Below are positions 22,560 through 33,612 of a stretch of DNA of 64,000 nucleotides, in pieces (the stretch's first letter is position 1; every line of letters begins with the position of its first letter). The DNA is from Diogma glabrata (taxonomy: Eukaryota; Arthropoda; Insecta; Diptera; Cylindrotomidae): assembly GCA_963693315.1 (NCBI GenBank), contig OY856188.1, positions 263,371,162-263,435,161 on the forward strand, in the 5' to 3' direction. Made by a program: the position numbers and the translations under genes. Under the pieces are notes generated by a model. It saw nothing but the letters and a program-made list of their open reading frames with translations, was not told the origin of the DNA and did not search any database.

Positions 22560-23700
22560 AATTTGTAGATATTTAAAAAGCTAAAGGGTCTCTTTGTTTC
22601 GGCCCATGTAGAAAAAATTGGACTTTTTACGAAATGTAATATTCAAAAAATATGTGAAAACTGAATCTATGATAAACAAATTACCCTTGGAAATCTCATA
22701 TTTATTTTGTCACAGAATATTTTAAAGAAACTATTAATTAGCTAACAGAGAAAATAATTTAGCAGTGCAAAAATAAATCAACAAAAATTATACAAATCAA
22801 AATACAAAAAGGCTTACATTAATTTATTTCTTGAATTTTGTCTTCTTCTCCAAACCAGTCCTGTGAAACAAATGTTGATTGTAGGCTGTAATTCATTTTA
22901 CTAAACGTAACTTTATTAAAAGCACCATGAAATGATAAAATCAAATTAGGACTGTCAATTTGAAATATATTCCTCATAGTTTGATCGATTTTATCTACAC
23001 GCCAATAATTATTTGTATTTGGAAGCTCAGCAATATCATTAATTTTTTTAGTTGCATTAAATTTATGAATATTTGCATTTAACATGTAACGGCGTGGAAT
23101 GAAGCGATCACCGCAGCCGTTGAGTATAAAAAGTGTGTTGAACGGTTTCGTTATTACCTCACCTGAATAAATATTTTCACGTTTTTGTATTTTTTTCATT
23201 TTATTTACTAAATGATTTATCAAACAATTTTCACTAACACTCATTACATTAAAAACAAATAAATTTAAAAACTTGGATATCACAATTAAAACAAATAATT
23301 TAATTTTCTATAATAAAAATTTATATTTTTTTCCACAAATAAATTTACTCTTGTTTTAATTTTAATTAAATACTAATCTTCGATCAAAATAATTTGATCG
23401 CTTATATACACCTATTAGGTTTCCTGATTCCCTCTCCATTATAGTAACAAGTTTCTCCAACAGACAATCATTTTCCTTTTTACAAATTAATCAATCATTT
23501 ATGCAAAACATGTATTATTAATTGACATTGAGTGTAGCTAAACCGTCAACAAAAAAAAATGTTTTTGCACAGCAGTACAAACAAATGTTGCTACGCTTAT
23601 TACAATTGAAGAGAATAAATTAACAAATTATTAGCGAATTTCTTGAAATATGAATACTATTATTTTAGAGTAAAAATTGAAAATAGTCCGTCATTACAAA
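22560..23700. repeat. Multi-copy unit containing the 154-aa ORF
   Basis: The left part, 22565-22830, is repeated at 35080-35350. The right part, 23375-23690, is repeated at 34615-34905, 40205-40490 and, in part, 32740-32905. It contains a palindromic cgatcaaaataatttgatcg at about 23381-23400. The outlying copies occur in rearranged order, as if cut from a tandem array. Confidence 0.6.
22819..23283 (-). CDS. Hypothetical 154-aa protein, member of a duplicated unit
   Basis: Not recognised. The ORF opens with a hydrophobic N-terminus (MISKFLNLFVFNVMSV), then a basic KMKKIQKR patch, and has mixed composition with an FNTLFILNGCGDRFIPRRYM block and an acidic end (DWFGEEDKIQEIN). Length 154 codons is notable in DNA this AT-rich. 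A decayed relative at 35345-35470 keeps the last part and the FGSS-type middle with about 118 bases deleted, so sequence around it has been duplicated and degraded. Upstream (23284-23700) is part of the same repeated unit and may hold its promoter. It could be a real gene of a small family, or an ORF of an unrecognised mobile element. No introns or domain motifs were identified. Confidence 0.4.
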   Translation of the reverse strand: MISKFLNLFVFNVMSVSENCLINHLVNKMKKIQKRENIYSGEVITKPFNTLFILNGCGDRFIPRRYMLNANIHKFNATKKINDIAELPNTNNYWRVDKIDQTMRNIFQIDSPNLILSFHGAFNKVTFSKMNYSLQSTFVSQDWFGEEDKIQEIN

Positions 23701-24414
23701 TAACTGTATTATAACAGAAAAGAATGAACAGAAAAGAAAGAGAAACTTTTCCAAAACGGTTACAATCATCAACAACAATGTTTGCCTCAACCACACCCCC
23801 TTTTCTTTGTCCTCTTTGATTTTCAGCACTATGTGAAACTGAACTAAAAGCTTATGTTTCGTTAATATCAAATTACAAGACTTAACGTTATTGCAGTTTT
23901 AAATAAGCATTTGTATGAAAACCACTCTCATACTAACAAATTTTACGTAAAAGCTTTCAAAGCTATGGGCAACTAGACCAAAAGCTTATTTATCAAAATC
24001 AATTAATATGACTGAAAACTATTGAAGTTTGACATAAACAGGTCTTCAAAAGTTATCTCTTTTCTTCATCAAATTTGGTCCTGCATTATTTAGGAAAAAC
24101 GCACTAAAAGTTTATGAGCCAATTTTCAATCAAATCAAGTGGAAAAACATAAAGCTATTGAAGTTTTAAATAAATATTTGTTACATGGAAAGCTCTCCCC
24201 ACTCTGTTGAGCTTTGCTCAAAAGCATTTAAAAGTACGTAAAAATCATATGATATAACTTAAACTTATTGAAGTTTTAAATAAAAAAGTGTTCACAATTC
24301 CCGTTCACACTTCTCCATTGTCGCCCAAAAGGTTCTAGAACTATGATAAACCGCAATTTAGCTTATGTACGAAGTTTAATTTAAATCGAAACACATTACT
24401 AAAGTGATCACAAG
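23701..24414. other. Unassigned stretch
   Basis: No gene recognised. The phrase ttgaagttttaaataaa recurs several times between 23890 and 24440 (for example near 24150 and 24270), an imperfect dispersed repeat. Confidence 0.4.
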
Positions 24415-24726
24415 TTATTGATGTTTCAAGTAAATATTTGTATAGGAGTTCCTCTCTTCGTTGTCTAATTTTGCCAAAAAGAGTAATGGAGAGCTGGGTC
24501 TATTTGAAGTCCCAATTGAACAGTAGAGGCAGGCCGCGCACCTAGCGAGATTACACCCTAGACTAGCGTCAGCATGTGGATTTAAGAAAGTGACCTGCCG
24601 CCCCAGCGCAAATAAACAGTGTGCGCGTATTTCGAAAGTCATGCAGATCAGTAGTAAAGAGAATAGTGAAAATAAGTAGACTCTGGTGGCCCTCTCATGC
24701 AAAGAAGCCGCGACCATCACGAACAC
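24415..24726 (-). other. GC-richer patch with a 103-codon opening
   Basis: About 24475-24725 is clearly richer in G and C than its surroundings. The minus-strand opening has a hydrophobic stretch (VYLFSLFSLLLICMTF) followed by a Cys-rich piece (CNLARCAACLYC). It matches nothing I know. It could be an exon, a processed fragment or chance. An (AC)12 microsatellite follows at 24751-24775. Confidence 0.25.
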
Positions 24727-24750
24727 CCCATTGCTCTTGATTTAAGTTAT

Positions 24751-24775
24751 ACACACACACACACACACACACACA
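24751..24775. repeat. (AC)n microsatellite
   Basis: About twelve AC dinucleotides. Confidence 0.95.
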
Positions 24776-24981
24776 AAACAAGTATGTATAAATAAGCAAG
24801 TATATATATATAAAAATACAACTCATTGCATTATTGATCCGGACCCCCCCTTCATTCCTCCTTGAATCAAGTTATAACATCTTCCCCATCGATTCCGCTA
24901 AGTTCAACATAATATGTATAGTATGATAAATATTGTAAGGTAAAAGAAATTCTGATGTTCGCTCTTCTTCAAGTTTGGATA

Positions 24982-25453
24982 CTACTGCGGACGACGATGT
25001 AGAATGATGATACTACTAAAACCAGGTTGCAAAATAGCAGATGGCTGATGTGAAAAAAACGTAATGTAGAAATGGATCACAACTAAGATCAATGAGCAAC
25101 CAAAATCGGTAATAGCGGACGAAGTTATGATATCTTGATAATGGTGACTATAGTTGCTGTTGATGAACAACAGAAGAAAACCTGTGTTGACAAAATAATC
25201 ATGTGCAATAATCTTAATCGTTTCCTTAAAGGTTGATCCAAATGTTCCCAAAGTGCATTTATTGCAATAATGGAGAACAGGAGTAAGTACACTGCGGTTG
25301 TTTTAGAATAAACTTTAAAGGTGTAATTAGAGATATTACTGGTGTGGTACTGTATCCGGATTCGTTGGTATCTATCGGTGAAGTTGCCACTCCTTTTATG
25401 GTAACAATACCAATCCACCGAAACTCGACTGTCCAATCACCCAGGTTCACCAC
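24982..25453 (-). other. Exon-like region, all three minus frames open
   Basis: Openings at 25259-25453 (WTVEFRWIGIVTIKG, then TPVISLITPLKFIL), 25125-25436 (a hydrophobic AVYLLLFSIIAINAL) and 24982-25251 (FLLLFINSNYSHHYQ, then LILVVIHFYITFF) overlap on the minus strand. The first reads like globular protein and the others like membrane segments, so a gene fragment with a frame break or intron is possible. I do not recognise the family. Base composition is less AT-biased here than around it, which also lengthens chance ORFs. Confidence 0.25.
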
Positions 25454-25459
25454 TTAATA

Positions 25460-28085
25460 GATCATACAATTTGACCTAATCCTTTTGTATATACTATTGA
25501 ATTTTAGCAACAACGAACAAAGTTATCAAATAATTTCATAGAACATATAAATTAACTAGCATTACCGTTTGCTTATACTAACGAACAAAGTTATCAAAAA
25601 AAAACAAAAAAATGATTAAATATAATGTCTAATGGATATAATATTGCGGCTTATTTAGGTTGACAACCAAAGTTCAAAACAAAGTTTATCCGTTAAAAAA
25701 ACACACAATGGAACTCTTACTGTACACCCGATGAAATTTGGGTTCCCGCCTGATATTCTCAAGGAATGCAACTTAATAATAGAAATAATTTAACTAGTAT
25801 CACAGTTTATTGCAAGATTTGCATTCTAATATGACAATTTAAAAATGTTGAGAATAAGCGTCACAGATATGGCTATGTAGTAGCATTTCTTAAAATAATT
25901 AATTTATTTTGTTTGATTATTGAAGTAGAGATCTCAAGCTTTAATTTGATGTATTATATGTACTAGACTGGTCGTTAAAAATTAAGTATTCTGAGACGCC
26001 GCCTCAAAAAAATTCGAGGGCATTATTTTTTTTTTAAATCAAAAGAACACGTGCCGCAAAATCATCGAAGTTGATTTTTGGATAAAATCGTTAATATCTC
26101 ACAAAATATGCATATTGTAATAAACTTCGTCCAGAATGGGTTAATTTAATTTACTCATAAATAACCAATACATTCTGCATAAATGTTTTCCACATTCAAA
26201 CTATTGCAAAGATGAATTAAAAAAGGAGTTAACTAATACATTTTGCATAAATTAATGCAAATTAGATTTGAGTTCGCTAATACAAATGTTTACATTAATG
26301 AAAGTATGAATGAAAATAGGTGTGGCCTATTCATGATGTACGTACTACGTAATATTGTTTTCTAGAAAGTACAGTGGATTAGCAGAAGTTTCTACTTATT
26401 TATTTTTGGATAGAAATAAGCGAACAAAATATCAGATAGTCAGTTTTAATTTTGCAATTAAAAGTGTTTGCAAATATTTGCAAGTATAAGGAATAATCAG
26501 GTGATACTTGAGCCTGGGTACTAATAGTGAAAGAACTTGAACCTAGTGGAATAGTAAATACAGATTTTACGATTTCGAATATCATTGATTCAAATTGTGG
26601 AAAAGCGGTAAAATTTATCGTACATAGATTGGAGACCCTAGAATTTATTGTAATTATTCAATAATCGAAAAGAACCGACGCAGAGTCGTTACAATATTTT
26701 AAAAAAGTCGTATTGACATTTTTGTAGGAAATTTCGTTTTCTAGGCCCAAGTTATTTTTTTCCTAAAACCTATATTTCAGATGACATTTTGAAATAAAAC
26801 TCGAATTTCTTCAGAACTCGTAAATACAAATGATGAAAATTTTGACGAAAGAGTACTAATTTTGATTTTTTTTGTCACGATTAGTTTTTAATACATTTTA
26901 TTCTATAGCACAAGAAGAAAATTAGGACTTTTTTTATTTTGTTTTTATAAATTACGAAAACTTACAGTTTCATTTTTAAAATGAAATTTATATATAAGAT
27001 TTTTGATTATTTTTCATTTAAATTGCCAAAAATGCATCATTTGCAAAAACATTCACCTACACTATATGGGATTTTTTGATTTAAATTTCTAGACAATACT
27101 TTGTGTGAATTCATAGAATGGAGAGTATTTCTATTCTAATTAAAATCCTAGGTCACGATTGTATAGTCATTATTAACTGTTTCCAATCAATGTGAAATCA
27201 ATGGCTGTCACTTGGTCAATTTGTAGTCCTATATGTATTAGACTACAATAAGGGAATTTTAAATTTATTGGGAATTTTTTAGATCAATTAAACTCAAATA
27301 AGTAAAGAAGTAACAGGAATTTTTTCAATTCAAAGGTATGGTTGGAAATTTCTCAGAAAAAAACTCCACTTTACATTTGTCGTGTTTCGAATGAATTCGA
27401 ACCTTCCTCCTCGGTGCCTGGTTTAAATCCTTAGGAAGACCCACTATCGATTACGCCGGTAATGCGATGACAATTTCGAAGTTGATACTTCTTCATCACT
27501 TATTCATTTTACCTAAGTTGAATTTTTCCACTGTCATTAGACTCCATATTATAGAAATATTTTTTACAATATATGGGATTTTTGGCATTAAATTTCGAGA
27601 CAATCCTTTGCGTGACAATACAAACACATTTTCCCAACTAAAATTTACGACCACTACTAACATTTTAAGTAATGATGTAATCGAAAATATTATTCTAGAC
27701 AAAATTCATAACGTAACAAAAATCAAAAAGGTAATACAGTAAATTATGACGTTTGTCAATTAGTTATATTTAGTCTTTTTCGATACAAATAAATCACTTT
27801 AAGACTTAATAAAGTCTAGAAAAGTTTGAATTTTGTTTTTTTCCTAATATTTTGAATCATGTTTGACTAAGATTGGAATTAGTTAGAATCTTACGTATAA
27901 ATTTTTGGGAACCTTGACGGGGAATCAGAGCCGAGTCATTCTCACGTCACGATCACATTTTGTTTTATTGCGATCGGGCGAAAATATTCATCAACCTTGG
28001 AAAACTGAAGCTATCCCACTAAACCTAAGTGTGAGAAGCTCGTAGTGGGTGCAACAAAGGTGGCTCCGAAACAGGAACCATCTTC
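25460..28085. other. Unassigned AT-rich stretch
   Basis: A diverged direct repeat joins about 27058-27115 to 27567-27625 (atatgggattttt, then taaatttc, agacaat, ctttg, gtg). The opening at 27467-27742 overlaps this repeat and is open on both strands, so it is not called. Nothing else recognised. Confidence 0.4.
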
Positions 28086-28088
28086 GTT

Positions 28089-28600
28089 TCTTTTTTTTTT
28101 TTAAATCAAATGTGTTGTGTAATAGGGTTTAGAATATGTGTCACAACAACACATAAATACCTTTTAAAGACTTAGGTCTAGACCTGGGTCTCACAACAAC
28201 TGGTGTTCTAAGGTGTTCATTAACCCTTTTTTTAAACTTCTGCGGGTTGAAGCCATCTGAGACTAAGGGTTCCGTCAAACTATTCCATTTGTATGCAGTT
28301 CGGACAAAGAAGTTTTTCAGCGATCTACCAGTATGACAGCGCGGGATCTCGACCGTTTCACTGGTTGCGGTAGCCGATTGTCGAGTGGAACGTGGGTTTG
28401 AGAAGAATAGGTTGAGGCATGATGCCGCTTGAGAATAAGTTTGAGGCATGATGCCGCTGATTTCATCTGAGCACTGTTGATGACGATATTTGTAAAAAAC
28501 AACGAGGTCAGCAACAGTGCGACGATGTTGTTGGGAATCAAGTTTTGAAGTCAAAGCTCGATCACCCACAATTGCAAGCGATACGCGCACATTTTGGCTA
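28089..28600 (-). pseudogene. CR1-like non-LTR element B, 5'-truncated 3' end
   Basis: The minus-strand ORF 28141-28590 is the C-terminal region of a non-LTR reverse transcriptase polyprotein: ALTSKLDSQQHRRTVADLVV, FYKYRHQQCSDEI, IPRCHTGRSLKNFF and TAYKWNSLTEPLV, then FNPQKFKKRVNEHL. This domain lies beyond the catalytic RT. The T-run at 28089-28102 is the poly-A tail on the coding strand. A 17-bp block (gaggcatgatgccgct) is duplicated near 28404 and 28442. Typical 5' truncation during insertion. The same 3' UTR recurs at 31227 and 52306. Confidence 0.85.
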
Positions 28601-30479
28601 TGATGCGACTAAAATGACCAGAATAGTATACATAAAATGCGTGGTGTTGCTTGAGATATATTTATTTCGAATACTCAAACTGTTTGTTAAACTCATTTGT
28701 GATAAACAGAATTTTTACTTTAAATTAGTTTTACATCTGGTTCAATTTTAATTCAAACCTTTAGCAAAGAAGGTCGCCTATTTCTTACAGAGTTTTGGCG
28801 TCAGTTATTTTTTATCAAAACTTTGAGAAAGTTGGTCGTTTCATTCGACCAATATCACACAGTGGAAATCTAAATAGTAGAAATATACCAATAAGGATTT
28901 TATAAGAATTATCGCTTAAAACTAAAAATATTTATTTGGTAATATTCTATATATTGAATTTGAAGCAGATAATTATTGATAGGTCTTGTTGTGGGACACA
29001 AAAAATTAATTAACTGAAATCCAGTACCACAGTCTCCTCATATTGATCATCGGATGAATTACTCAAAAACATTTTAATGTCCTGCTACAAAATTTGTAAA
29101 ATGTAGATTTTTCGACCACACTGAATAAAACAGACATACACAAAATAAATATTACCGAATTAACATGTTTAATCAAATTTGATATTTTATTATCTTTTGT
29201 GAGAGCCGCACTTTACAAAAATCAAATTGTTCTGCTGCATTTCAAAATGTCAATAATAAGTGAAGATAATCAGCAACAGAAGCATCGACATTTTAAGTGG
29301 CATGAATACCAGATAATGAATCTTTAATCTTTTGACTGACAAACTGATGGAAACCCATTAAATATAATTTAATGCCAATTAAAAATTAAACGAATTTATG
29401 TCCAAATTAATCAAATTTATTTTTGAGTAACAAATATTTCTGTTAGACTGTTGCATTGGGTGGCTTTTATAAGATGGGGATAGTATATGAAACAATCGAG
29501 TCTTAAACTTCCCTTAGGCAAATAAACAAAAAGAAAATTAATAAAATGTATGCACAAACTGAGTACATATTCATAAAAGAATTAAGTTTGCGGTCCTTTT
29601 TGATTATCAATTTTATTTAAAAAGTTTTCGTTATTTTTCTTTTTAATTTCAGAATATCATGTTTCATTTTCATTAGTTTTCTTATGCTTAATTTCAGTCT
29701 TACACACAAAAAAAAATTAAAATTAAAAACGAAATTGAGTGAAAGTAAACATTTTTATAAGAAATTGAAATTTATTCAATTATTGTGTTATTGTTATAAT
29801 ATAATAATTTTTTGTTTGTGTTACTTCAACTGATCTCAATGATGTTGATGTTGTGTAGTTTTATTATAAGTTTTCGTTTTTATTTTTTTCCCTTTTCTTA
29901 TTTTTTTATCATCTTTCCATTTCTTTTCATTTGTAGTTTTGTTATGAAATTTTGTATCAATTTAAATATCAACACTCTTCGTTCTAGTGTTCCTTGGTTA
30001 TTATCCATTGTTAAACATACATATATTTTTTATGATCATATTCCATGTACTCAAAAATCCGACCTACTACTTAATAACACACTTAAAGTTGTGTAACACC
30101 TTAATAACTACCGTTTTACAATAATAAATATCTTACTATCACAAGCTTTCACGTAATGCCCCTAAGGGTTAACAAAAGCAAAAATAAAATTGAAGTAAAT
30201 AAAATGGTTTGTTATCGAAATTATTATGTTGCTCGAATTGGTGTAATTTGTAATTCGTCCAAAATATTATGTAAGTTGAGTTCGTTAATAGATTAAGAAA
30301 AATAAAGAATATAATTTGGTTTGTGTAATTTAAAAAAAGGTTAAGCTTTTTATGTTATTCTTCTTACAAAACAGAAATAAAACAACACAAAATTAATTGA
30401 TTGAAAAGTGAACACTGATAGTTCGTTGTTCCTTTTAATCGAATGACAGTAGAGATTGATTGAATGATCAAGAAATGTT
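28601..30479. other. Unassigned AT-rich stretch
   Basis: No gene recognised. The 94-codon opening at 29812-30096 sits in a T-rich tract that spells Phe, Leu and Ile on any frame and is not called. Confidence 0.4.
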
Positions 30480-30931
30480 ATGAATTCAATATTTTTATCT
30501 TCTGTTTCGATGGAGTCTGAGTTTAAAAAAAGACAGGAAATTGTAAAACATTTACAAGTTTCAGTATTAATTTCTGTAAGCCTTTTTTGTAATTTAAAAA
30601 ATTTTAAGTTTTAATTAATTTCCTTTATTTCTTTACAGGTAAGAGATTTTTTAAAAGTACTTCAACAGAATGGTAGCTATAAAAATAACAATACACTAAT
30701 GAATAATTGTATAATATATATGAGGTAAGTTATTTCATTCAAATCACTTGAAACCTCTTGACCATCTGAAATACAAGCACGTATCTTATATCATAGTTTT
30801 ATTATAAAATTTGAATTTGATATTATTTTAGTCTTTTGTCGTTTTTCAAATTTAACAATAATTTTTTGAGATGTACATACTTCAAACTACAGTTTATAGA
30901 ATTAAAAAAAATAATGCTTGAAACACAATGA
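30480..30931 (+). CDS. Candidate small spliced gene (3 exons, 93 aa), hypothetical
   Basis: Not recognised. Exon 1 (30480-30575) starts MNSIFLSSVSMESEFKKRQE and ends at a TCT|GTAAGC donor. A 63-base intron (30576-30638) ends in TTTCTTTACAG. Exon 2 (30639-30724) continues in phase with VRDFLKVLQQNGSYKNNN and ends at a perfect AG|GTAAGT donor. A second intron of 107 bases ends in TATTATTTTAG at 30831, and exon 3 (30832-30931) stays open for 32 codons to TGA at 30929. If the second intron is not removed, translation stops two codons after exon 2 at TAA 30726. Intron 1 has a typical insect length. Against it: the predicted product is short, low in complexity at the end, and unlike any family I know. 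Confidence 0.35.
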
Positions 30932-31226
30932 AAATTGTTTACTTTATAAATCTGATTACTGATTCATAGTAAAAGAAAAATGACAAGCTATAATATCAAA
31001 GAAATTTAATCATAAGGACTTTAAGAAATCATTGATTTTTTATTTTTAGTTGAAAAATTAATGTATGTCCATTGTTTACTATTTTTGTCTATTCGGTGAA
31101 AATAGTGTACTGTATATAACTATTCTACACGAAAAATACTGAAACAGACACTTTTGATAAGTGTTTTTGCATTCGAAAATTTGTTTATGCAGTTTGTTTA
31201 AGTAGAATTTGACTGCCAACCATTCA

Positions 31227-31350
31227 GTTTTTTTTTTTGTTTAATAAGACGTGTTGTGTAGTAGGAATTACAATATGTGTCACAACAACACATAAAAACC
31301 TTTTAAGACCAAGGACCCACAACCGTTCCAAAGTGTTGAGGGACGTAAAT
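31227..31350 (-). mobile_element. Non-LTR element B 3' UTR fragment (second copy)
   Basis: The T-run at 31228-31238 (poly-A on minus strand) is followed by the block gtgttgtgta, then tatgtgtcacaacaacacat and aaccttttaagac, as at 28095-28175. Severely 5'-truncated insertion of the same family. Confidence 0.75.
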
Positions 31351-31860
31351 CTTTCTCTTTTTGTTTTTTCTTTTTTATATTTTTTGTTAAAGAATGGATA
31401 ACAATAAATCCAATCACTGACAAAAATATGACATAGAGCATAGGCCATTATTTTATGATAGAATAGAGAAAATAAAAGTAAAATAATAAGTAAATGGCAA
31501 ATTTTTTACAAAAATTTGCTGAAATAACATAAAATGTAGTTGACAATAATTCAGCCGGTGGCTTATTCCTTGATCCTGTGACGTACCGTCTTTCTTGATG
31601 ATTAGACCTCACACATAGTTATATGAAAGCTTGATCCCTCGAGGGAGTAATAGCGTCTCGCCATCAAGGAATATTTCACAGCTAAGATTGAGTATGTTAC
31701 CGTTGACTGAATATAGTTCATCCACCACCACCTCTAAGATGTCACCTTGGCTAGTGATATCTCACTGCTATTGCCAGTGATATGAGATATCTTAAGTTCA
31801 CACCTGTAGATCACTTTAACATCCAAAAAAATTACACAACAACAAAAACTGATCCCTCCA
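31351..31860. other. Unassigned stretch with coding-like minus reading
   Basis: Minus strand around 31790-31610 reads EVVVDELYSVNGNILN and FLDGETLLLPRGIKLSYNYV before a stop. It is open for about 45 codons and looks protein-like, but I recognise no family. Confidence 0.25.
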
Positions 31861-32568
31861 TGCGAACAAAAAAAATTGTTATACCACTTCAAACCCTTTA
31901 CAAAAAACATTTAGTATATTATTAGTATTCTTGTTTGTAACTGGTTCTGGTTTGCTTTATGCCATCTGCGCATCCTGTTTGGAGTTCAATCACCCATATT
32001 TTATAAGCGCTCTCATATATTAGGGCATTAGGGTAGGACTCAGAGGAATTTCGGACCGGAGTCCACATCCACCAGACACACAAAGTAGAGTATCAACAAG
32101 GTCCATAACTCAAGGTTTCTAAATGAAATCTATAAATCTAGACGCGGGAATGATTTTAGCTCCCCGTGAAGGAGTGGTATTGATTTTTCACTTTAAGTTC
32201 GAAAGCGTTTGTTTTGTGGACCGGATAATAATATTTTTCTATCTGGTTTGATCATCCACCGGAAAATAAGAACCATTCTTCAGTTTGATGTCTTTCGTTG
32301 GATACAAATAAAGTTTGACTGCTGTGAACTGATAAAAAGAGAGGATGAGATATAATAATAAAAATATTGGTCGCGTAGTCAACCGATAACGCGTGAACAA
32401 TTCTTAGTGCCGAGTTCTGGGCGGACTTATGTAACCATAAATCTTGAAACTCATATACTCAAATATTGAGGAGTGTCCAGAGCTAGTTTGATCACTTCCA
32501 GTGTATGAATTTCCTTGACAGATTTATTATCGCTTCTCTTATTCCGGTACATTCCATACATCTCCGAA
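31861..32568 (+). repeat. 708-bp direct duplication, copy 1
   Basis: Constant offset of 1044 to 32905-33612 with only about four substitutions noticed (for example gtggaccg against gtagaccg) and no indels, so the duplication is recent. No long ORF. Minus strand opens for 39 codons at its right end (MYGMYRNKRSD to LALDTPQYLSI). Confidence 0.9.
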
Positions 32569-32904
32569 ATTTATAATATTTGTTATCAAAAACAAAATAG
32601 TTCTGTTCAACACAAGTTTTAAATATCATGCTGAGCTCGTTTTGAAGTTCAGAAGATGAACTTTAATTTTGCGATCACACACAATTCTTTGATTTAAATT
32701 TACATACTAATTCCTGATTTAAAAATTATATACTAATTGCCTCGATCCAAATAATTTGATCGTTTATATATCATATTATCGATCTCCTGTTTCCCCTTCC
32801 AGTAATAATAAGCAATTCCTCTTTTTTTTTTTTTCAAATAAAAAAATCATCTATGCAAACATGTTTATTAATTGAAATTGAGTTCAATTGTACAGTAGTA
32901 CAAA
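32569..32904. repeat. Copy of the 40037-40371 segment between the duplicates
   Basis: Left part (32569-32672) is a piece of Penelope RT on the minus strand (FKTCVEQNYFVFDNKYYKF). The right part (32740-32904) is the tgcctcgatcc repeat. The same junction exists at 40037-40371, so the two were copied together. Confidence 0.75.
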
Positions 32905-33612
32905 TGCGAACAAAAAAAATTGTTATACCACTTCAAACCCTTTACAAAAAACATTTAGTATATTATTAGTATTCTTGTTTGTAACTGGTTCTGGTTTGCT
33001 TTATGCCATCTGCGCATCCTGTTTGGAGTTCAATCACCCATATTTTATAAGCGCTCTCATATATTAGGGCATTAGGGTAGGACTCAGAGGAATTTCGGAC
33101 CGGAGTCCACATCCACCAGACACACAAAGTAGAGTATCAACAAGGTCCATAACTCAAGGTTTCTAAATGAAATCTATAAATCTAGACGCGGGAATGATTT
33201 TAGCTCCCCGTGAAGGAGTGGTATTGATTTTTCACTTTAAGTTCGAAAGCGTTTGTTTTGTAGACCGGATAATAATATTTTTCTATCTGGTTTGATCATC
33301 CACCGGAAAATAAGAACCATTCTTCAGTTTGATGTCTTTCGTTGGATACAAATAAAGTTTGACTGCTGTGAACTGATAAAAAGAGAGGATGAGATATAAT
33401 AATAGAAATATTGATCGCGTAGTCAACCGATAACGCGTGAACAATTCTTAGTGCCGAGTTCTGGGCGGACTTATGTAACCATAAATCTTGAAACTCATAT
33501 ACTCAAATATTGTGGAGTGTCCAGAGCTAGTTTGATCACTTCCAGTGTATGAATTTCCTTGACAGATTTATTATCGCTTCTCTTATTCCGGTACATTCCA
33601 TACATCTCCGAA
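32905..33612 (+). repeat. 708-bp direct duplication, copy 2
   Basis: See 31861-32568. The right boundary, ctccgaa, is shared exactly; sequence beyond differs. Confidence 0.9.

Noticed and set aside
27380..27425. tRNA B-box-like ggttcgaattc on the minus strand
   Set aside because: No pairing T stem and no other tRNA arm nearby; a chance match around a GAATTC palindrome.
29812..30096. 94-codon hydrophobic ORF
   Set aside because: T-rich tract gives Phe and Leu in any frame, with no motif, no splice sites and no homologous copy.
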